Shown here piece by piece: positions 35,201 to 48,000 of a stretch of 64,000 nucleotides of DNA (within the stretch, counting starts at the first letter, position 1; each line of letters starts with the position of its first letter). A program made the translations under genes and the position numbers. Under the pieces are notes generated by a model that was given only the letters and a program-made list of their open reading frames with translations, was not told the origin of the DNA and searched no databases. This DNA is from Spirodela intermedia (taxonomy: Eukaryota > Streptophyta > Magnoliopsida > Alismatales > Araceae): assembly GCA_902729315.2 (NCBI GenBank), contig LR746270.1, positions 7,015,221 to 7,079,220 on the forward strand. The letters run 5' to 3'.

Positions 35201-38200
35201 CCGTTCCAATTGCACCGTGGCTCTTGGGGACCTTGCAGCTCGCTTTCCCAATCTTCTGGAGCCATGGACGGAAAACATGTATGCTAGACTTCGAGATCCT
35301 TCAGATTCTGTCAGGAAAAATGCAGTTCTGGTGCTTTCTCATCTCATATTAAACGACATGATGAAGGTCTGGTAGATATTATGCTTTACCATCTAATCTT
35401 CTCCGTATGTGATTTACGTACTGAATTTGCTGCGACATTTGTGACAGGTGAAAGGGTATATAAATGAGATGGCTATGAAGTTAGAAGATGAAAATGAAAG
35501 GATTTCAAGTCTTTGCAAACTTTTCTTCCATCAGTTGTCAAAGAAAGGTACTCTTATTTTTGGTCTCGGTACTACTTTTCTACCTGTTGCTCATACTGCT
35601 GGTGTACTTTTCATTTTCAGGGAGCAATCCAATCTATAATTTACTTCCGGATATTCTTGGAAGATTATCAAGGGAAAATCTGAAAGCTGAGAAGTTTCGA
35701 AGCATCATGCAGTTTTTAATAAACTCCATAAAAAAGGTAAAATGGTAGCACATCTACTGAGCGGGTGGGAGTTATTATCTCGTGGTTTCCTGCTATCTAA
35801 AATTTGAGTTACGTTCAGGACAAGCAAATGGAAGCTCTTATTGAGAAGCTATGCAACCGTTTCAGTGGAGTTAATGGTATACTTTATCATGTAAAAGATT
35901 TCTTCTGTTTATCTACTTTGGTCACGTGGTAAATCTATCACGTGAGTTTTGCACGAGTCCTTGTCTGATCCACACTGCCGTAATTTTTTGTTCAAATATT
36001 GTCTTGCTATGGACACGAAGTTAGGAAATCTAATTTTCAAGATAAAATCATTCATCTTTTCCTCCTCTCAATAGTTCTTAGTCATTTCAAATATAATACT
36101 ATATTTTAGGTGGGAGTGTCATCTGGGAAGTTTGATGTGCCCATGGTTGGTGGCAACTACCTTCCAAATATGCACACATTTTGATCATATTTTCATTCAC
36201 GCTTTATTCTAGTGTTTCAGAGCATTTAATTTGATTGTCATTTAGAAGTTGTCGTTTCCAAGATCTTGTTTACGGATGCAGTGACAAAAAATCTCAGTTG
36301 CTTATCTGCGGCAATTTCAGTACATGTTGAACTATATACTATGGTATTTAGCTCCTTCTAGATGAATTTCTTTCGCTGAAACAATAGTTTTTTTTCACTT
36401 TTCTGATACAGATGTCCGACAGTGGGAGTATATTGCATATTGTCTTTCTCAGCTGACATTTACTGAAAGGGGGTTTAAGAAGCTCATGGAGTCTTTGAAA
36501 ACCTATGAACATGCTTTATGTGAGGATTCTGTGATAGAGTATTTCAGGAACATAATCAGCAAGGTCGTAAATATCTTTATTTTTTCAGTACGATTTTTTC
36601 AATTTTACTTCCTGGGAACAATAATTAATAGTTTTCCTGTATGTAACCTCATATCAGGGGAAGAAATTTGCAAAGGTAGAGCTCAAGTCCTGCATAGAAG
36701 AATTTGAGCAAAAGCTAAATCAGGTTCATATTAATAGAAAAGAACAGGAGAAGACTACCCAAAATGCACTAGTATACCAGCAGCAAATTGATGGTATCAA
36801 GGGCTTGGTTTTCTCCAAGGAACGCACTGATGATGAATCCAATGATGCTGATGGTAAGGCATTTGTTCAATTTCTTTGCTGGCAGGTTTATGCTGCCTTT
36901 TTTGGATAGAACTGTGGTTCTCGTATTGTCTTTTGAGTTACATAACTGTATAGTTTTTCTCGGGCACCCTAAAGTGCACAACATATAGGATCTAAGGCAT
37001 AAATCGATTATTAAAGGTACTGCAACTTATGTATTGCATCAGTTATTCTTTTATTTATCTTTGAGCTCAATGTCTTACAATGATGAATTTGAAACAAATA
37101 TTTAGTGACATCATACTGCTCTTCAGCGAACAAAATATAGACGATGAATATGCAACTTTTAAAGGATTGTGCACTGATTTTTTAATCTTTTTTAAGCAGC
37201 AATCACGTTTTTCTGTTAATCAGAGGATATCTGGATCTATGCTTCCAACATTGAAAACTATTACATAAATGGAAGGAAAGGGTTGGATACTGCTTCGCAA
37301 ACAGATTCGTTTCTATTTTGAATCTTTGTGCGCGTGAGTTCTTCATCAGTATCACTGAAGTAAACATATTTGATAAAAAAATGACGCAAACATCATATAG
37401 ATAGATGTATCATAATTTTCATTTAACCTCTAAAGAAAAGACGGATTCAGGTGGGCACTTGGCTTCTAAACAGCCGTGTATAGATTCAATATCGTGTGTA
37501 TTGACTGGCACAGGAAATTCTCCTTTCCCTGTGCCAAGATGGGTTGTCCTCTGGCAATCTCCTTTTCATCCTCGCTCAAGATGGGCTCTCTTTCCCATGA
37601 GGCTCAGCCTGCATCTGACCAACAGCTGACAGCTGAGAGATGATTACACTTCCGATCATTGATTCCATTGAAATATGCAAATTTGATTCAACAACTGTCA
37701 GAGCTTGTTTTCCAGGTTGTCTCATCTTCTTTGGTCTTTGGTGGGTGCTCTGCTTGATGGGTTCTGCAGAGGCTAAGTGATGCCCATCAATAGTCCTCGC
37801 TAGACAGTTTATGACATATACGACGAGCATGCCACCAGCGTTCTTCAAGAAACCAGACATCTGTTCATGCCCATCAAATGCTTGTTCATTTGCTTGTTGA
37901 TTCGCTTGCAGGCGGATACGGCGATGCCATGGAGCCAAGTGAAGATAGAACGGAGGAGGCTGCTGCTGCTCGCCGTTCGTGCCAAGAGAAAGAAGCCAAG
38001 TCAGAAGACGACAGCGGCATCTCCAGTGTAGCGGATGATCGCAGTGAGTGGTCTAAGAGAATTACCTTCCTCTGCCCCGCAGTAAGATGTCGTCCTTCCA
38101 TGCCCATCAACTGTTGATTCATTTGCTCATGAGTGCTTGCAGGCGGATACAGCGATGGCCTGGAGCCAAGTGAAGATATACCGGAGGAGGCTGCTGCTGC

Positions 38201-38428
38201 TGCTCGCCGTTCAGAAGAAGATAGCGGCAACTCCAATGTAGCGGATAATCACAGTGAGTACTACAAGATTAGTAGTAGCTGGCCTCTGGCACACAGTAAC
38301 AAGTGTTCTTCGACGTGAGTGGTGCTTCGTGGTGGTTGCTAGGTCCGCTTGAACGGGGGGTGGAGGTGCTCTCTGCGGTCAAGGTGGAGGAGCTTCGAGG
38401 CGACCCCCCCTCCCACTTCCCAGGTTAG
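28803..38428 (+). CDS. CAP-D2: Condensin complex subunit 1 (CAP-D2, about 17 exons)
   Basis: HEAT-repeat subunit of condensin I, needed for mitotic chromosome compaction. Exons: 28803-28947, 29037-29452, 29559-29722, 29810-30950, 31055-31246, 33480-34142, 34700-34873, 34991-35058, 35144-35366, 35448-35547, 35621-35736, 35819-35876, 36412-36563, 36658-36853, 37912-38043, 38143-38253 and, less surely, 38343-38428. Phases close throughout, giving about 1378 residues. Family words: NLGSQRGRVVNAIANSL, FGGESYKIRNALLGVLGKL, RCRDVSAYTRSRALQVWADL, EDKSAIVRKSALNLL, and in the Cnd1 region NMYARLRDP, SVRKNAVLVLSHLILNDMMK and GSNPIYNLLPDIL. The start MASPPPF lies in a GC-rich exon. Exons 15 and 16 are tandem duplicates coding an acidic tail. 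The end is uncertain: the final exon has a poor acceptor, and read-through of exon 16 would instead stop near 38318. Confidence is high to 36853, moderate beyond. Confidence 0.9.
32245..32273. repeat. (CT)n in CAP-D2 intron 5
   Basis: Perfect CT tract within the 2.2-kb intron 31247-33479. Confidence 0.9.
32676..33095. repeat. Tandem duplication of about 230 bp in CAP-D2 intron 5
   Basis: Two diverged copies (about 32676-32860 and 32905-33095) share CCCTTGTTTG.AGACGATGA, then GAGGAATAATGT, TTTGYGATCTG.TGATGG and ATCTA.AGACATG in the same order. They lie within the largest intron and have no coding character. Confidence 0.8.
37860..38253 (+). repeat. Tandem duplication of a CAP-D2 exon with its acceptor
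   Basis: Two units of about 230 bp. Each has CATGCCCATCAA upstream, a GCTTGCAG acceptor, an exon beginning GCGGATAC, and a GTGAGT donor. The exons (37912-38043 and 38143-38253) encode GGYGDAMEPSEDRTEEAAAA and SGYSDGLEPSEDIPEEAAAA type acidic peptides, both bordered by phase 1 introns. The second copy lacks about seven codons. Confidence 0.85.
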
Positions 38429-38767
38429 AGAGCCAGGCTCTTGTATCCATCCACTCTCTGATCTGCGCCGCCGATGACCAGAGTGAGGTGCGCTCCCTGT
38501 AACACTCAAACGAGAGCAATGCCTCTTTGCCTCTGCTTCTTCTCCTAGCCTTTTCCTCATGCCCCGGCGGCGACGGCGATGAGGGTCGGGCCGTGTGCGG
38601 CATCCAGCCCTAATCCTATTTCTGTGAGGGAGGAGGGAAGCGCAGAGCGGCGGTCGAGGGAGGTGCTCTTTACCGTTGCCGCTGCGCGGCCTTCCTCGCT
38701 GGCGAAGGGGATGGGGTCCGGTGGTTGTTTTCGCCGTCGCCGTGGGATGAAGAAGAGTTTCCCGTAC

Positions 38768-38769
<2 letters not shown>

Positions 38770-38813
<44 letters not shown>
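38770..38813. repeat. (CT)22 upstream of the F-box/SNF2 gene
   Basis: Perfect CT tract about 240 bases before the start codon, probably at or near the transcription start. Confidence 0.95.
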
Positions 38814-38894
38814 GTCGTATCGAGGAGGATGCGGAGTCACGGGTTGGCCCGAGTTTTTGGTAAGTTTCGTTTTGATGAAATCAATTCGTAAAAC

Positions 38895-38896
<2 letters not shown>

Positions 38897-38929
<33 letters not shown>
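38897..38929. repeat. (TC)16 in the F-box/SNF2 5' leader
   Basis: Second perfect CT tract, about 125 bases before the start codon. Confidence 0.95.
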
Positions 38930-38930
<1 letters not shown>

Positions 38931-39054
38931 ACAGAACTCTTTCCCTTGCTCTCCTCCGTCCGCAACTCCGCCGGCTCTTCGTTCCCGGAGGGGGGAGGGG
39001 AGCTGGCTCGTAGAGCCAAGTTCTACTGTCTCGAGGCACGGCCTGAATGAATTT

Positions 39055-42000
39055 ATGGGTGTGGAGGACGCCTTCCTCCACCAGCAGCACAAGCTCTGCG
39101 GTTTTCTCCGCGTCGTCGTCTCCGTGAGATCGGCCGACCTGCGGGGGCATCCTGGGGCGGTGCCGCTCGGGCTCCCGTCGCCGGGGGCGTCGTGTGCTCT
39201 CTCCGGCGGCGGCGCCGAAGTCGTCTTGCTTTCCGAGGACGGATTCGTGCTCTCCCCCTTGCTCTCCGGTGACGTAGAGAATCAAGGGTCCCTGCCGCCG
39301 CCACAACCCCAGCAGGACGATGCAGGAGCCTCGACCCGCCGTAAGCAGAGGGGGAGGAGCCTCGTTGCTCGCAGTGGCCTCCCTCCATCCTCGAGGAAGA
39401 GGCGCCGGAAAGGAGCCGGTTCGCCGGCGACGACGCCTTCCTCCTCGCGACGGAAGAGGGGGTTCGGATCTGCGAATGGGAGCGTGAGCGTGCTCCACCA
39501 GTTGCACGCCTTGACGGCGCACAAGTGTATAGCTATTGAATGCAGGGTGATAGGAGCTGCCGTTCGGGGCGAGGATTGCGCCAGGGCGGTGGTGCTGGTG
39601 GACGTCTACCTGCCGATTGTGGTATGGTCGGGTTGGCAATTCCCCCGGTCGAGCGCCATGGCAGCTTCCCTTTTCAGGCACCTGAGGTACGAACACAGTC
39701 TCGCATGAATTTTCTTCTACTCGCTTGTCTCTGAACTCTACGATTTATCGATTATGAAAAATCATGTGCGCTCGCTTTTACTCTCTTTAATATCGCAGAA
39801 CCTTGCCCTCTTCTACTGCAAGTGCACTCCACCCACCTGGTGGCGTGTTTTATATTAGAAGGAAGCTTGGTGTCACTTTGAACAAAGCCTAGATCTAGTT
39901 TTACGGTAATCGAGTTAGAAAATAGAACTCCATTTTCTGTTAGTTAACGAGAATTGGAAAGTCATACCATGGACTCTAGATCCCATCACTATTTTTGGAA
40001 CTAGTCATAGGTACATTACAGTAAAGTTCACTGGCATATGCACCATGTCGGCAGTATTTTTTTTTTTCCAACATCTTTTTATTTCATGAAAACAAGATGT
40101 TGCTGTCTTTTTCAGTAGTCCAACCTTTTCCAGTAGCTGTAAAGGTCTACAGCATAAACTTTGATCTAGGAATGGAAATAAATAAGCTTTTCTATTCCTT
40201 GCTCTGTGAATTTTCTTCAGGACGTTCTTTGTCTGCAGCTAGATGAGACACTTTGCTGCAGGTGAACTCCTCTGGCCTGAAATTTTAATCCTTTAATGTC
40301 GGCAGTAAATTTGTTTCAATGGGCTGAAATCCTTTTTCTGTGAAGTTAGGATCTTACTTACTGTCTGATCTCTAGTCCCTCGGGACCTAATGTTCCTAAA
40401 TCACTACTGTTGACCGTCTTGCATCATCTGTGAAGATGTACGTGATCTGTCATGCCCAACTGAGGTGCATGTTATCCTTGTGAATGCTTACCTTGACATG
40501 CTAATTTTTCTTTGGAGCTCTGGGTGGTGCAACTAGCTCAGTCCAGGGCGATGCCGCCACTTTCAAAAAAGAAAAAGTTGAATAAACAAATGCCCTTTTA
40601 AGAATCAAGTATCAAAGGCATTGGTGAGAGCTTGAGGGGACTTGTGCACTTTGACAGCATCCATGAAAATCAACGTCTGCTGAGAGCATTGGTGATTACA
40701 ATCTACTGATCGCAGATGCACTGTTGTGCACGTTGCTGCACAAATGCCTTCTGTGCACACAGAGGCCATAGGAAGCTGCCATATCTCACTCAGCTGTCGC
40801 TGTACACACCACTCTCAGCTGATGGGTGAGTTCTTAACTGATGCATGAATTAGAGTTCCTCTGACTCGTCGTCTTGTCCCTTTTCCAAAGGAAATACTGT
40901 GTTGAGCTGGTATCACCTGTGATAACTGGGAGCTTCCGTCTATCCCACTCCTACTTCATTTGACTCGCTTCATCTCACCCAGTTGAGGGTGGGATCGTAG
41001 AGATGTTGACCCAGGAGTCCTCACCTATGATCCTGACACTGCCAAATGCCTGTGGAATACAGTTTGTCCTCAATCCATCATGATAATAGGCTTCATTGGC
41101 GTTGTTAAAAGTGGTTGAGCAATCATGATACTCAGACAGCTTATTGGGAGTTTGAACCTCATTTTATGGAAACACAAATTTAGTTGGATTGTCCAGTTTA
41201 GGGGGGGGGGGAGAATTGGCCTGGAATGAGGCGATTGGCTTGGATTGGCTGATTCCAGGCTAAGACAAGATCGTAAGAAATCAAGAAGGCTCTCAGTTCA
41301 GTAGAACCAGCTGATTTGATAAATCTGATTTAGGCCACCATGCTTACCATTGGCCAATTGCAACTGAGAAACTTCTCATCTGGGCCAGAGCAATTAGAAG
41401 AAAGTAAGAAGTCTCTCATTTCAGTGTAATAGGCTGATTCTGGCAATCTTGGAGGCCTGATCTGTTCCAAACCAGCATGCTAAACATTTTAGGATTTCAG
41501 TCGAAGGATGTTCAATTCCAATGGTTTGGAAGTAAAAAGAACCCATTTGCTGATAGATAAGTTTCTTCCTGTTAACTAGTTCTCTGCTCATCTAGTTTAA
41601 CCGCATTTTTTTCTTATCAGGTTATCCGACATTGATGTACTTTAACATAATTCATTCAATTTTAATTTCTACAATCTCCGATTACAGATGATGTATTGTT
41701 TTGCCTTATAGTCAAGTTCCTGTAGCATTAAGGTTGAGGTAACTGTCTTTGTGCTAATACATTGAACCAAAGAATTAGCTCAGGGATTCCATTTACCTTA
41801 TTGAGATCTATCATTTGTTCTAATATAAGGCAGGTTGATGGTTGGAAACCTCCTGTTTGCTGTGCAGCTTCATGAAATAATTCATAAATATCCCTTTTTT
41901 CTGGCACATTTTGGTTGGCGTGGCTCAACCAAGTTTTGTTCCATACGACAGATGGAATGGCGCGATTTGGCTGGGCAACAAGGGGCTTGGTGTATGGACA

Positions 42001-45000
42001 CAGACATTGCAACGTAACAAGGAGGGAGTGCCACAATGGCAAGCAGGGAAGAACCAAGGGAATTAAATGACTATGCACTGTAGCGTAAAAATGGCATGGG
42101 CAGAGGAGTCGGTAATGGCTGCATAATGCTTGGTGCATATCATAGAAGACAAACATATGTGATGTAGTGCATAGACCTCACCACGCATGATTTGATGTAG
42201 AACTGTAGCGTAAAAATGGCATGGGCAGAGGAGTCGGTAGTATGGCTGCATAATGCTTGGTGCATATCATAGAAGACAAACATATGTGACTAAGTAGTGC
42301 ATAGACCTCACCACGCATGATTTGATGTAGAACCTTGGTAAGTTACGTGTGTAGTGCACTTGATTTGCACATGGGATAGATAACCAGCCATTGCACTTGA
42401 AAACCCTGATACATGTGGTAGTACCATTGCAACGGATATTTGTGCTCGTTTAAGCAATCAGCTAGTGGACATCTACATTGAAGGATTGTCAAGCAATATT
42501 GAAGGATTAATGCTAACTGAGATTGCAATATATGTGCCCAACATGAAGAAGGTATCGACTTAGCTTGGTATCACCAGATCTGGGCTATGGGGTTTCCTGA
42601 TGCAATAACACGAACCGAAAAGTTATTCGTTCGAGGCAAACTATTCATGAATGCGCCACTATGTTTGCTTATTAGTCACTCATACTCCGATTATGTTAAT
42701 GGCGAGGGTATTTTGATTTGTTCCTAGTTGTACTCTGTGTACTTAGATCTTGCGAGCAGTGTTACTCTAATGGGGCCACGAATCTTAACCTGTTGCAAAC
42801 TCTAGAAAGAGAGTTTTTGCTGTCCATGAACGGTTCCCTGTTTGAAGGATTGTACTTCGCAAAGGCTTCTCGATTTCACATTTCTGCGATCTGCTAGGTT
42901 CTTCTGACACCTTACTGATTTTCTGGGGTTGCAAGGTTGTGGCTTCTTTCTAGGTTCTTGATGGAGCCTTTCCTGCCACTCTAGCAAGCGTATGTGTAGA
43001 TGGTCTACGTATGTGCATGGCTTGTATACAAGTTTACAAATTAAGGTCATTACTCTGAGGATGTGGCTTGAATCTTTAGGTGTCAGAAGACATAATTCAT
43101 CAATTCAAAATATTTAATTGCGCTGAAGCTGCCTCTTTCTATTTGTATCAATGATGGACCCGCACAAATTCTCATTCTCATGTGAAAAATTTACAGCTCT
43201 CAGGTTGTGTCTTTCGTACAAGTTACTTTATTTACTTCGACTCACAATTGACGTGTTACTGTGACTGCCATACAGCAATTGGTTGGAGCGTTGACCTTTT
43301 TTAAATACTTTATTTCATTGCACTCGTTTGACATTAGTTAGAGCCGCTAGACATTCAAAGATGATAATTTGATAACTGGGTTATCACAATTTTATGTAGA
43401 ATGTTATTGATATGTAGAATGTGGATTTGATTTTTCTATTTCTCAGAATTTGGTATGAGTGATACTTGGATTTATGTTAGATTTAGGAGCTCTTTTCTTT
43501 TCATGAATAACATAAATGCTTAATTTGTTCCTGATCCCAGTTTCTCTAAATTGTTGAACTGTTTGAGTATCCATCTGACGTAGCTCTGGAATCTCTTCTG
43601 CAGTTGTAACTGGGAAATGAGGAATTCAATGCTAGCTTTTGGAACTGCTGAGAATCCTATCCTCAAAGATCCTGAATCTGCATGGGATGATTCTGAATGC
43701 AGTGTTCTTGGATGCAATCTTCATCACAGAAGCCTTAATGATTGTGGTAGACAAAAGTTATTTGATCTGCATGAAATATTTAAGACCCTGCCTAGTGTTG
43801 TGAAGGAGGAGAACTTATATCCTACAAAAATAAAGCCAGAGAATGCTTCTATTGGTACTGGGATTTGGGATCTTGCTGATGATGTTTTGGGTAATGTTCT
43901 ATGTTCCCTAGCTCCAAGAGACCTTATCAGCGTTGCATCCACTTGTTGCCATCTAAGGTCATTGGCTGTATCAATTATGCCATGCATGAAGCTTAAACTT
44001 TTTCCCCACCAAAAAGCAGCAATTCAGTGGATGTTAGAACGTGAGCATAACTCTGTGGTTCTGCCACACCCTCTCTATATGGATTTCTCAACCGAGGATG
44101 GGTTTCATCTGTACATAAATACTTTTTCTGGGGAAATAGTGACTGGTAGGATTCCCACCGTTAAGGACTTTAATGGGGGGATGTTTTGTGATGAACCAGG
44201 ATTGGGAAAGACAATCACTACACTTTCTCTTATTCTGAAAACACAGGGGACTTTGTCTGAACCACCTCATGGAGTTGATGTTGTATGGTGTATGCATGAT
44301 CCTGTTAAAAGATGTGGTTATTACGAAGTCAGTTCCGACCATTTCAACGGTGGCAGTTTTACAGTATGGAAAAGATTTACTACCAATGCAAGAAGGAGGC
44401 AAATTCATGGTGATAAGTCCGTAAAAGAAGTGCCTGATAGTTCATATTCCTCACTGAAACATGCAAGATCGGAAAGTTCAAATTTTTTTATGAAATGTAC
44501 AAGATCAGAGTGGTCTGGCCGAATTCCTGTGTCTGAAAGACCTCCTACGACTACGTTAGAAAGTTCCTCTTGTACGAGTCCAAAACCATTGGAAAAATTA
44601 AATGTTTTTCGATGTACAAGGAACTTTAATCGTGTGAGAAGGAATCTTTTTGATACATATGGAAGAAATCGAGATTTTGCTACTGATGAGAAAGTTGAGG
44701 ATGATAGGATAGCGTATGACTCAATTATCCCCAAAATCAATTCTGATATAAAGCATGTCAATTTTCTTATCTGTAATAAGAAGCCCAGGAAATGTAATGT
44801 AGCGTCTATTGATTCAAATGAGACCTGGGTTCAGTGTGATGCTTGCAGAAAATGGAGAAAATTACCAGGGACAAGCATACCTGACGCTACAGCTGCTTGG
44901 TTCTGTAGTATGAACAGCAACCCCCTATTCAAGTCTTGCGCGGTTCCAGAGGAGTCTTGGGATCATACAGAGGCAATAACGTACTTGCCAGGATTTTACA

Positions 45001-48000
45001 TCAAAGGTACTTCTGAGGGGAAGGAACAAAATATATCATTTTTCACGAGCGTCCTAAAGGAACATTGCACATTGATCCATTCTGAAACAAGAAAGGCTTT
45101 AGACTGGTTAGCTAGTCTATCTCAAAGCAAACGTCTGGAGATGGAAACAAGTGGTTTAACACGTCCAGTATTAGATACACATTCACGCAGAGATGCAGAT
45201 GAATACCATAAAATCTTTCAAGCGTTTGGTCTTGTGAGAAAGATCGAAAGAGGTACAACTAGGTGGTATTACCCAAAGAAACTTGAGAATTTAGCATTTG
45301 ATGGAAAGGCTCTTCGAATCGCTCTCACTAAGCCCATGGACTTATTCAGATTTTACTTGTCGAGAGCAACCCTTATCATTGTGCCGGCAAATTTAGTTGA
45401 ACATTGGAAAACCCAAGTTCAAAGGCATGTCAGACCAGGGCAACTGCGCATTTATGTGTGGACTGATCACAAGAAGCCCTGTGCCCACACTCTTGCGTGG
45501 GACTATGATATTGTCATAACAACATTTAGCCGGTTAAGTGTAGAATGGGGGGCATGGCGGAGAAGTGTATTGATGCAAGTTCATTGGCTTAGAGTGATTT
45601 TAGATGAAGGCCATACACTTGGTTCAAGTCTCAGTTTAACAAACAAGTTGCAAATGGCTATCTCAATGACAGCATCATATCGGTGGATATTAACTGGGAC
45701 ACCAACTCCAAATACTCCCAACAGTCAAGTGGCACATCTTCAACCAATGCTGAAATTTCTGCATGAGGAGGCATATGGACAGAACCAAGAATCATGGGAC
45801 ACTGGGATCCTTAAACCATTTGAGGCAGAGATGGAGGATGGAAGGTCTCGTCTACTACAACTGCTGCAGAGGATCATGATTAGTGCGAGAAAAACAGATC
45901 TGAAAATTATTCCGCCCTGCATTAAGAAGGCAACTTTTCTAGATTTCACCAAGGAGCATGGTAGGAGTTACAATGAACTAGTAGCCACTGTTCGGCGCAA
46001 TATTTTGTTGGCTGATTGGAATGATCCCTCTCATGTTGAATCTCTTCTTAACCCAAAGCAATGGAAATTTCGAAGCAACACAATCAGGAATGTTAGGCTT
46101 TCATGCTGTGTATCTGGCCATATCAAGGTAACTGATGCTGGGGAGGATATACAAGAAACAATGGATGTACTAGTGCAAAAGGGCCTGGATCCTCTTTCTG
46201 AAGAGTACGGGTTCATTAAAACTGTCCTATTGAATGGTGGTAATTGTTTAAGGTAGGCTATTTCTCATACATAGATATTCCAGTTATCAGAGCTCATCAG
46301 TAACCATTCTGATCCAACTCTTGTAGGTGTGGAGACTGGTGCCGTTTACCTATTATTACACCGTGTAGGCATATTTTATGCCTTGATTGTGTTGCTCTGA
46401 ACAGCGAAAAATGTACCTTTCCTGGATGTGGGAATCCCTATGAGATGCAATGTCCTGAGTTATTAGCTCGTCCTGAAAATCCTAACCCAAAATGGCCAGT
46501 CCCCAAGGATCTCATAGAGTTGCAACCTTCTTATAAACAGGTCTGTGCTTTCAGTTAAATATTTCTCATCTCTTTTGTGACCTGTTGTTATTTGATACTA
46601 TGCGGGTTCTTATGCAGGATAACTGGGATCCTGACTGGCATGCAACGTCAAGCAGTAAAGTTGCTCACCTCGTGGAAAGATTGAAGGAATTGAGAGAAGC
46701 CAATAGGAAACTTGGTTACCTCAGTGACGAGGAAGGCAATTGTGAGGAGTCACTATGCCATAGAAAGAAAAATAATACGACCCTAGCACAGCCAGGCCCT
46801 GTCAGTAGTAAGCTTGGTCGTGAATCCAATAGCAGGAGGCCTGAGAAAGTGATTATATTTTCGCAGTTTCTTGAGCACATACATGTCATCGAACAGCAGG
46901 TAAAGTATTGCGACAAAGCTATTTTTAATTTTGAAAAATAAGGTCTGACACATGGAGGATAATTTTAATTAATATTTTTCAGTTAACTTTAGCTGGGATC
47001 AGATTTGCTGGAATGTACAGCCCAATGCATTCATGTAACAAGGTAACTTCCACTTTATTGAATCAGCTAATATTTCTTCTGCGTTCTTGTTAATACTTTT
47101 CTTTTCTGCAGATGAAATCTTTGACAATTTTTCAAAATGATCCAAATTGCACGGCTCTACTAATGGATGGGAGTGCTGCGTTAGGTCTCGATTTGAGCTT
47201 TGTTACACATGTTTTTCTGATGGAACCAATCTGGGACAGGAGGTAATTTATATTAATTCATGGAGTGCATTTATCGTGCTTTGCAGTAGCAGCAGCTAAG
47301 CAACTAAGTTATACCTTGCTTTAAGGTGGTCCCTGATTACCCTAGAGAATTTCAGAAAGTGTGAGAACAGTTTCTAACTTAGAGATTGTTTCTTTGATTC
47401 TGGATCCGTATTCTGGAGTATTGCATAGAGTACAATCTTGTGGGTCTTTTGCAGTTTCCTTTAATGTGTATAAGAATAATCGATAACTTGAGAAAAGCGA
47501 AAAAAGTCGTCATTTGTACAAATTAAAATGGGGTAGAATAAAAAAAAATCACGATAGGGGTGAATTGAGAGTGACTTCTAATGGGTGTAGACCATAGCAG
47601 TGGGGAATTTCAGAGCAAATAAGAGAAGGAAGTGAAGACTGGGAGAAAAAGGAAGAGAGGGTTTATTTTGTAAGTTAACGATGCCAAATTTTATTCGTGA
47701 TAAAAGATTTGGAGTGCAGTATTGGTATGCTATGCTGATAAAATGACTGGTCTAAAAAGAACATGGTACAGGAAGATCAGTGGTGCTATGGTTAGAATAC
47801 CGTTGAGGACAATCTCTTGCCACAGTAGTGCTCGATGAAAAGGAAGACAATATTTTCGGTCTACTGTTTTGAATCATACTTTCTCCATTCAGTGGCAATG
47901 GTTTAAATTCATTTAGGGAAACAGTACCCAAAGGTAAAAAAAAGATTATCTTAGAACCTAGAACGTGGAAATTATCAACCATTTTGGTTAAATGGACTTT

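Larger units (their letters stand above)
38429..39054. other. Promoter and 5' leader of the F-box/SNF2 gene
   Basis: GC-rich DNA with two CT microsatellites (38770-38813 and 38897-38929). Short open frames here, for example from 38579, run through the CT repeat and show no domain. No TATA box is clear. Confidence 0.5.

Noticed and set aside
38881-39696. Minus-strand frame of 271 codons opposite exon 1 of the F-box/SNF2 gene
   Set aside because: A shadow of a GC-rich coding exon; the plus-strand frame joins in phase with the rest of the gene.
40515-40570. tRNA-like A-box (TAGCTCAGTCC) suggesting a tRNA or SINE
   Set aside because: No B-box, no cloverleaf and no clear SINE tail were found nearby; one A-box match is easily chance.
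41728-42156. Minus-strand frame of 142 codons in the F-box/SNF2 first intron, considered as a transposon remnant
   Set aside because: It runs into the 125-bp tandem repeat and shows no reverse transcriptase, integrase or transposase motif.
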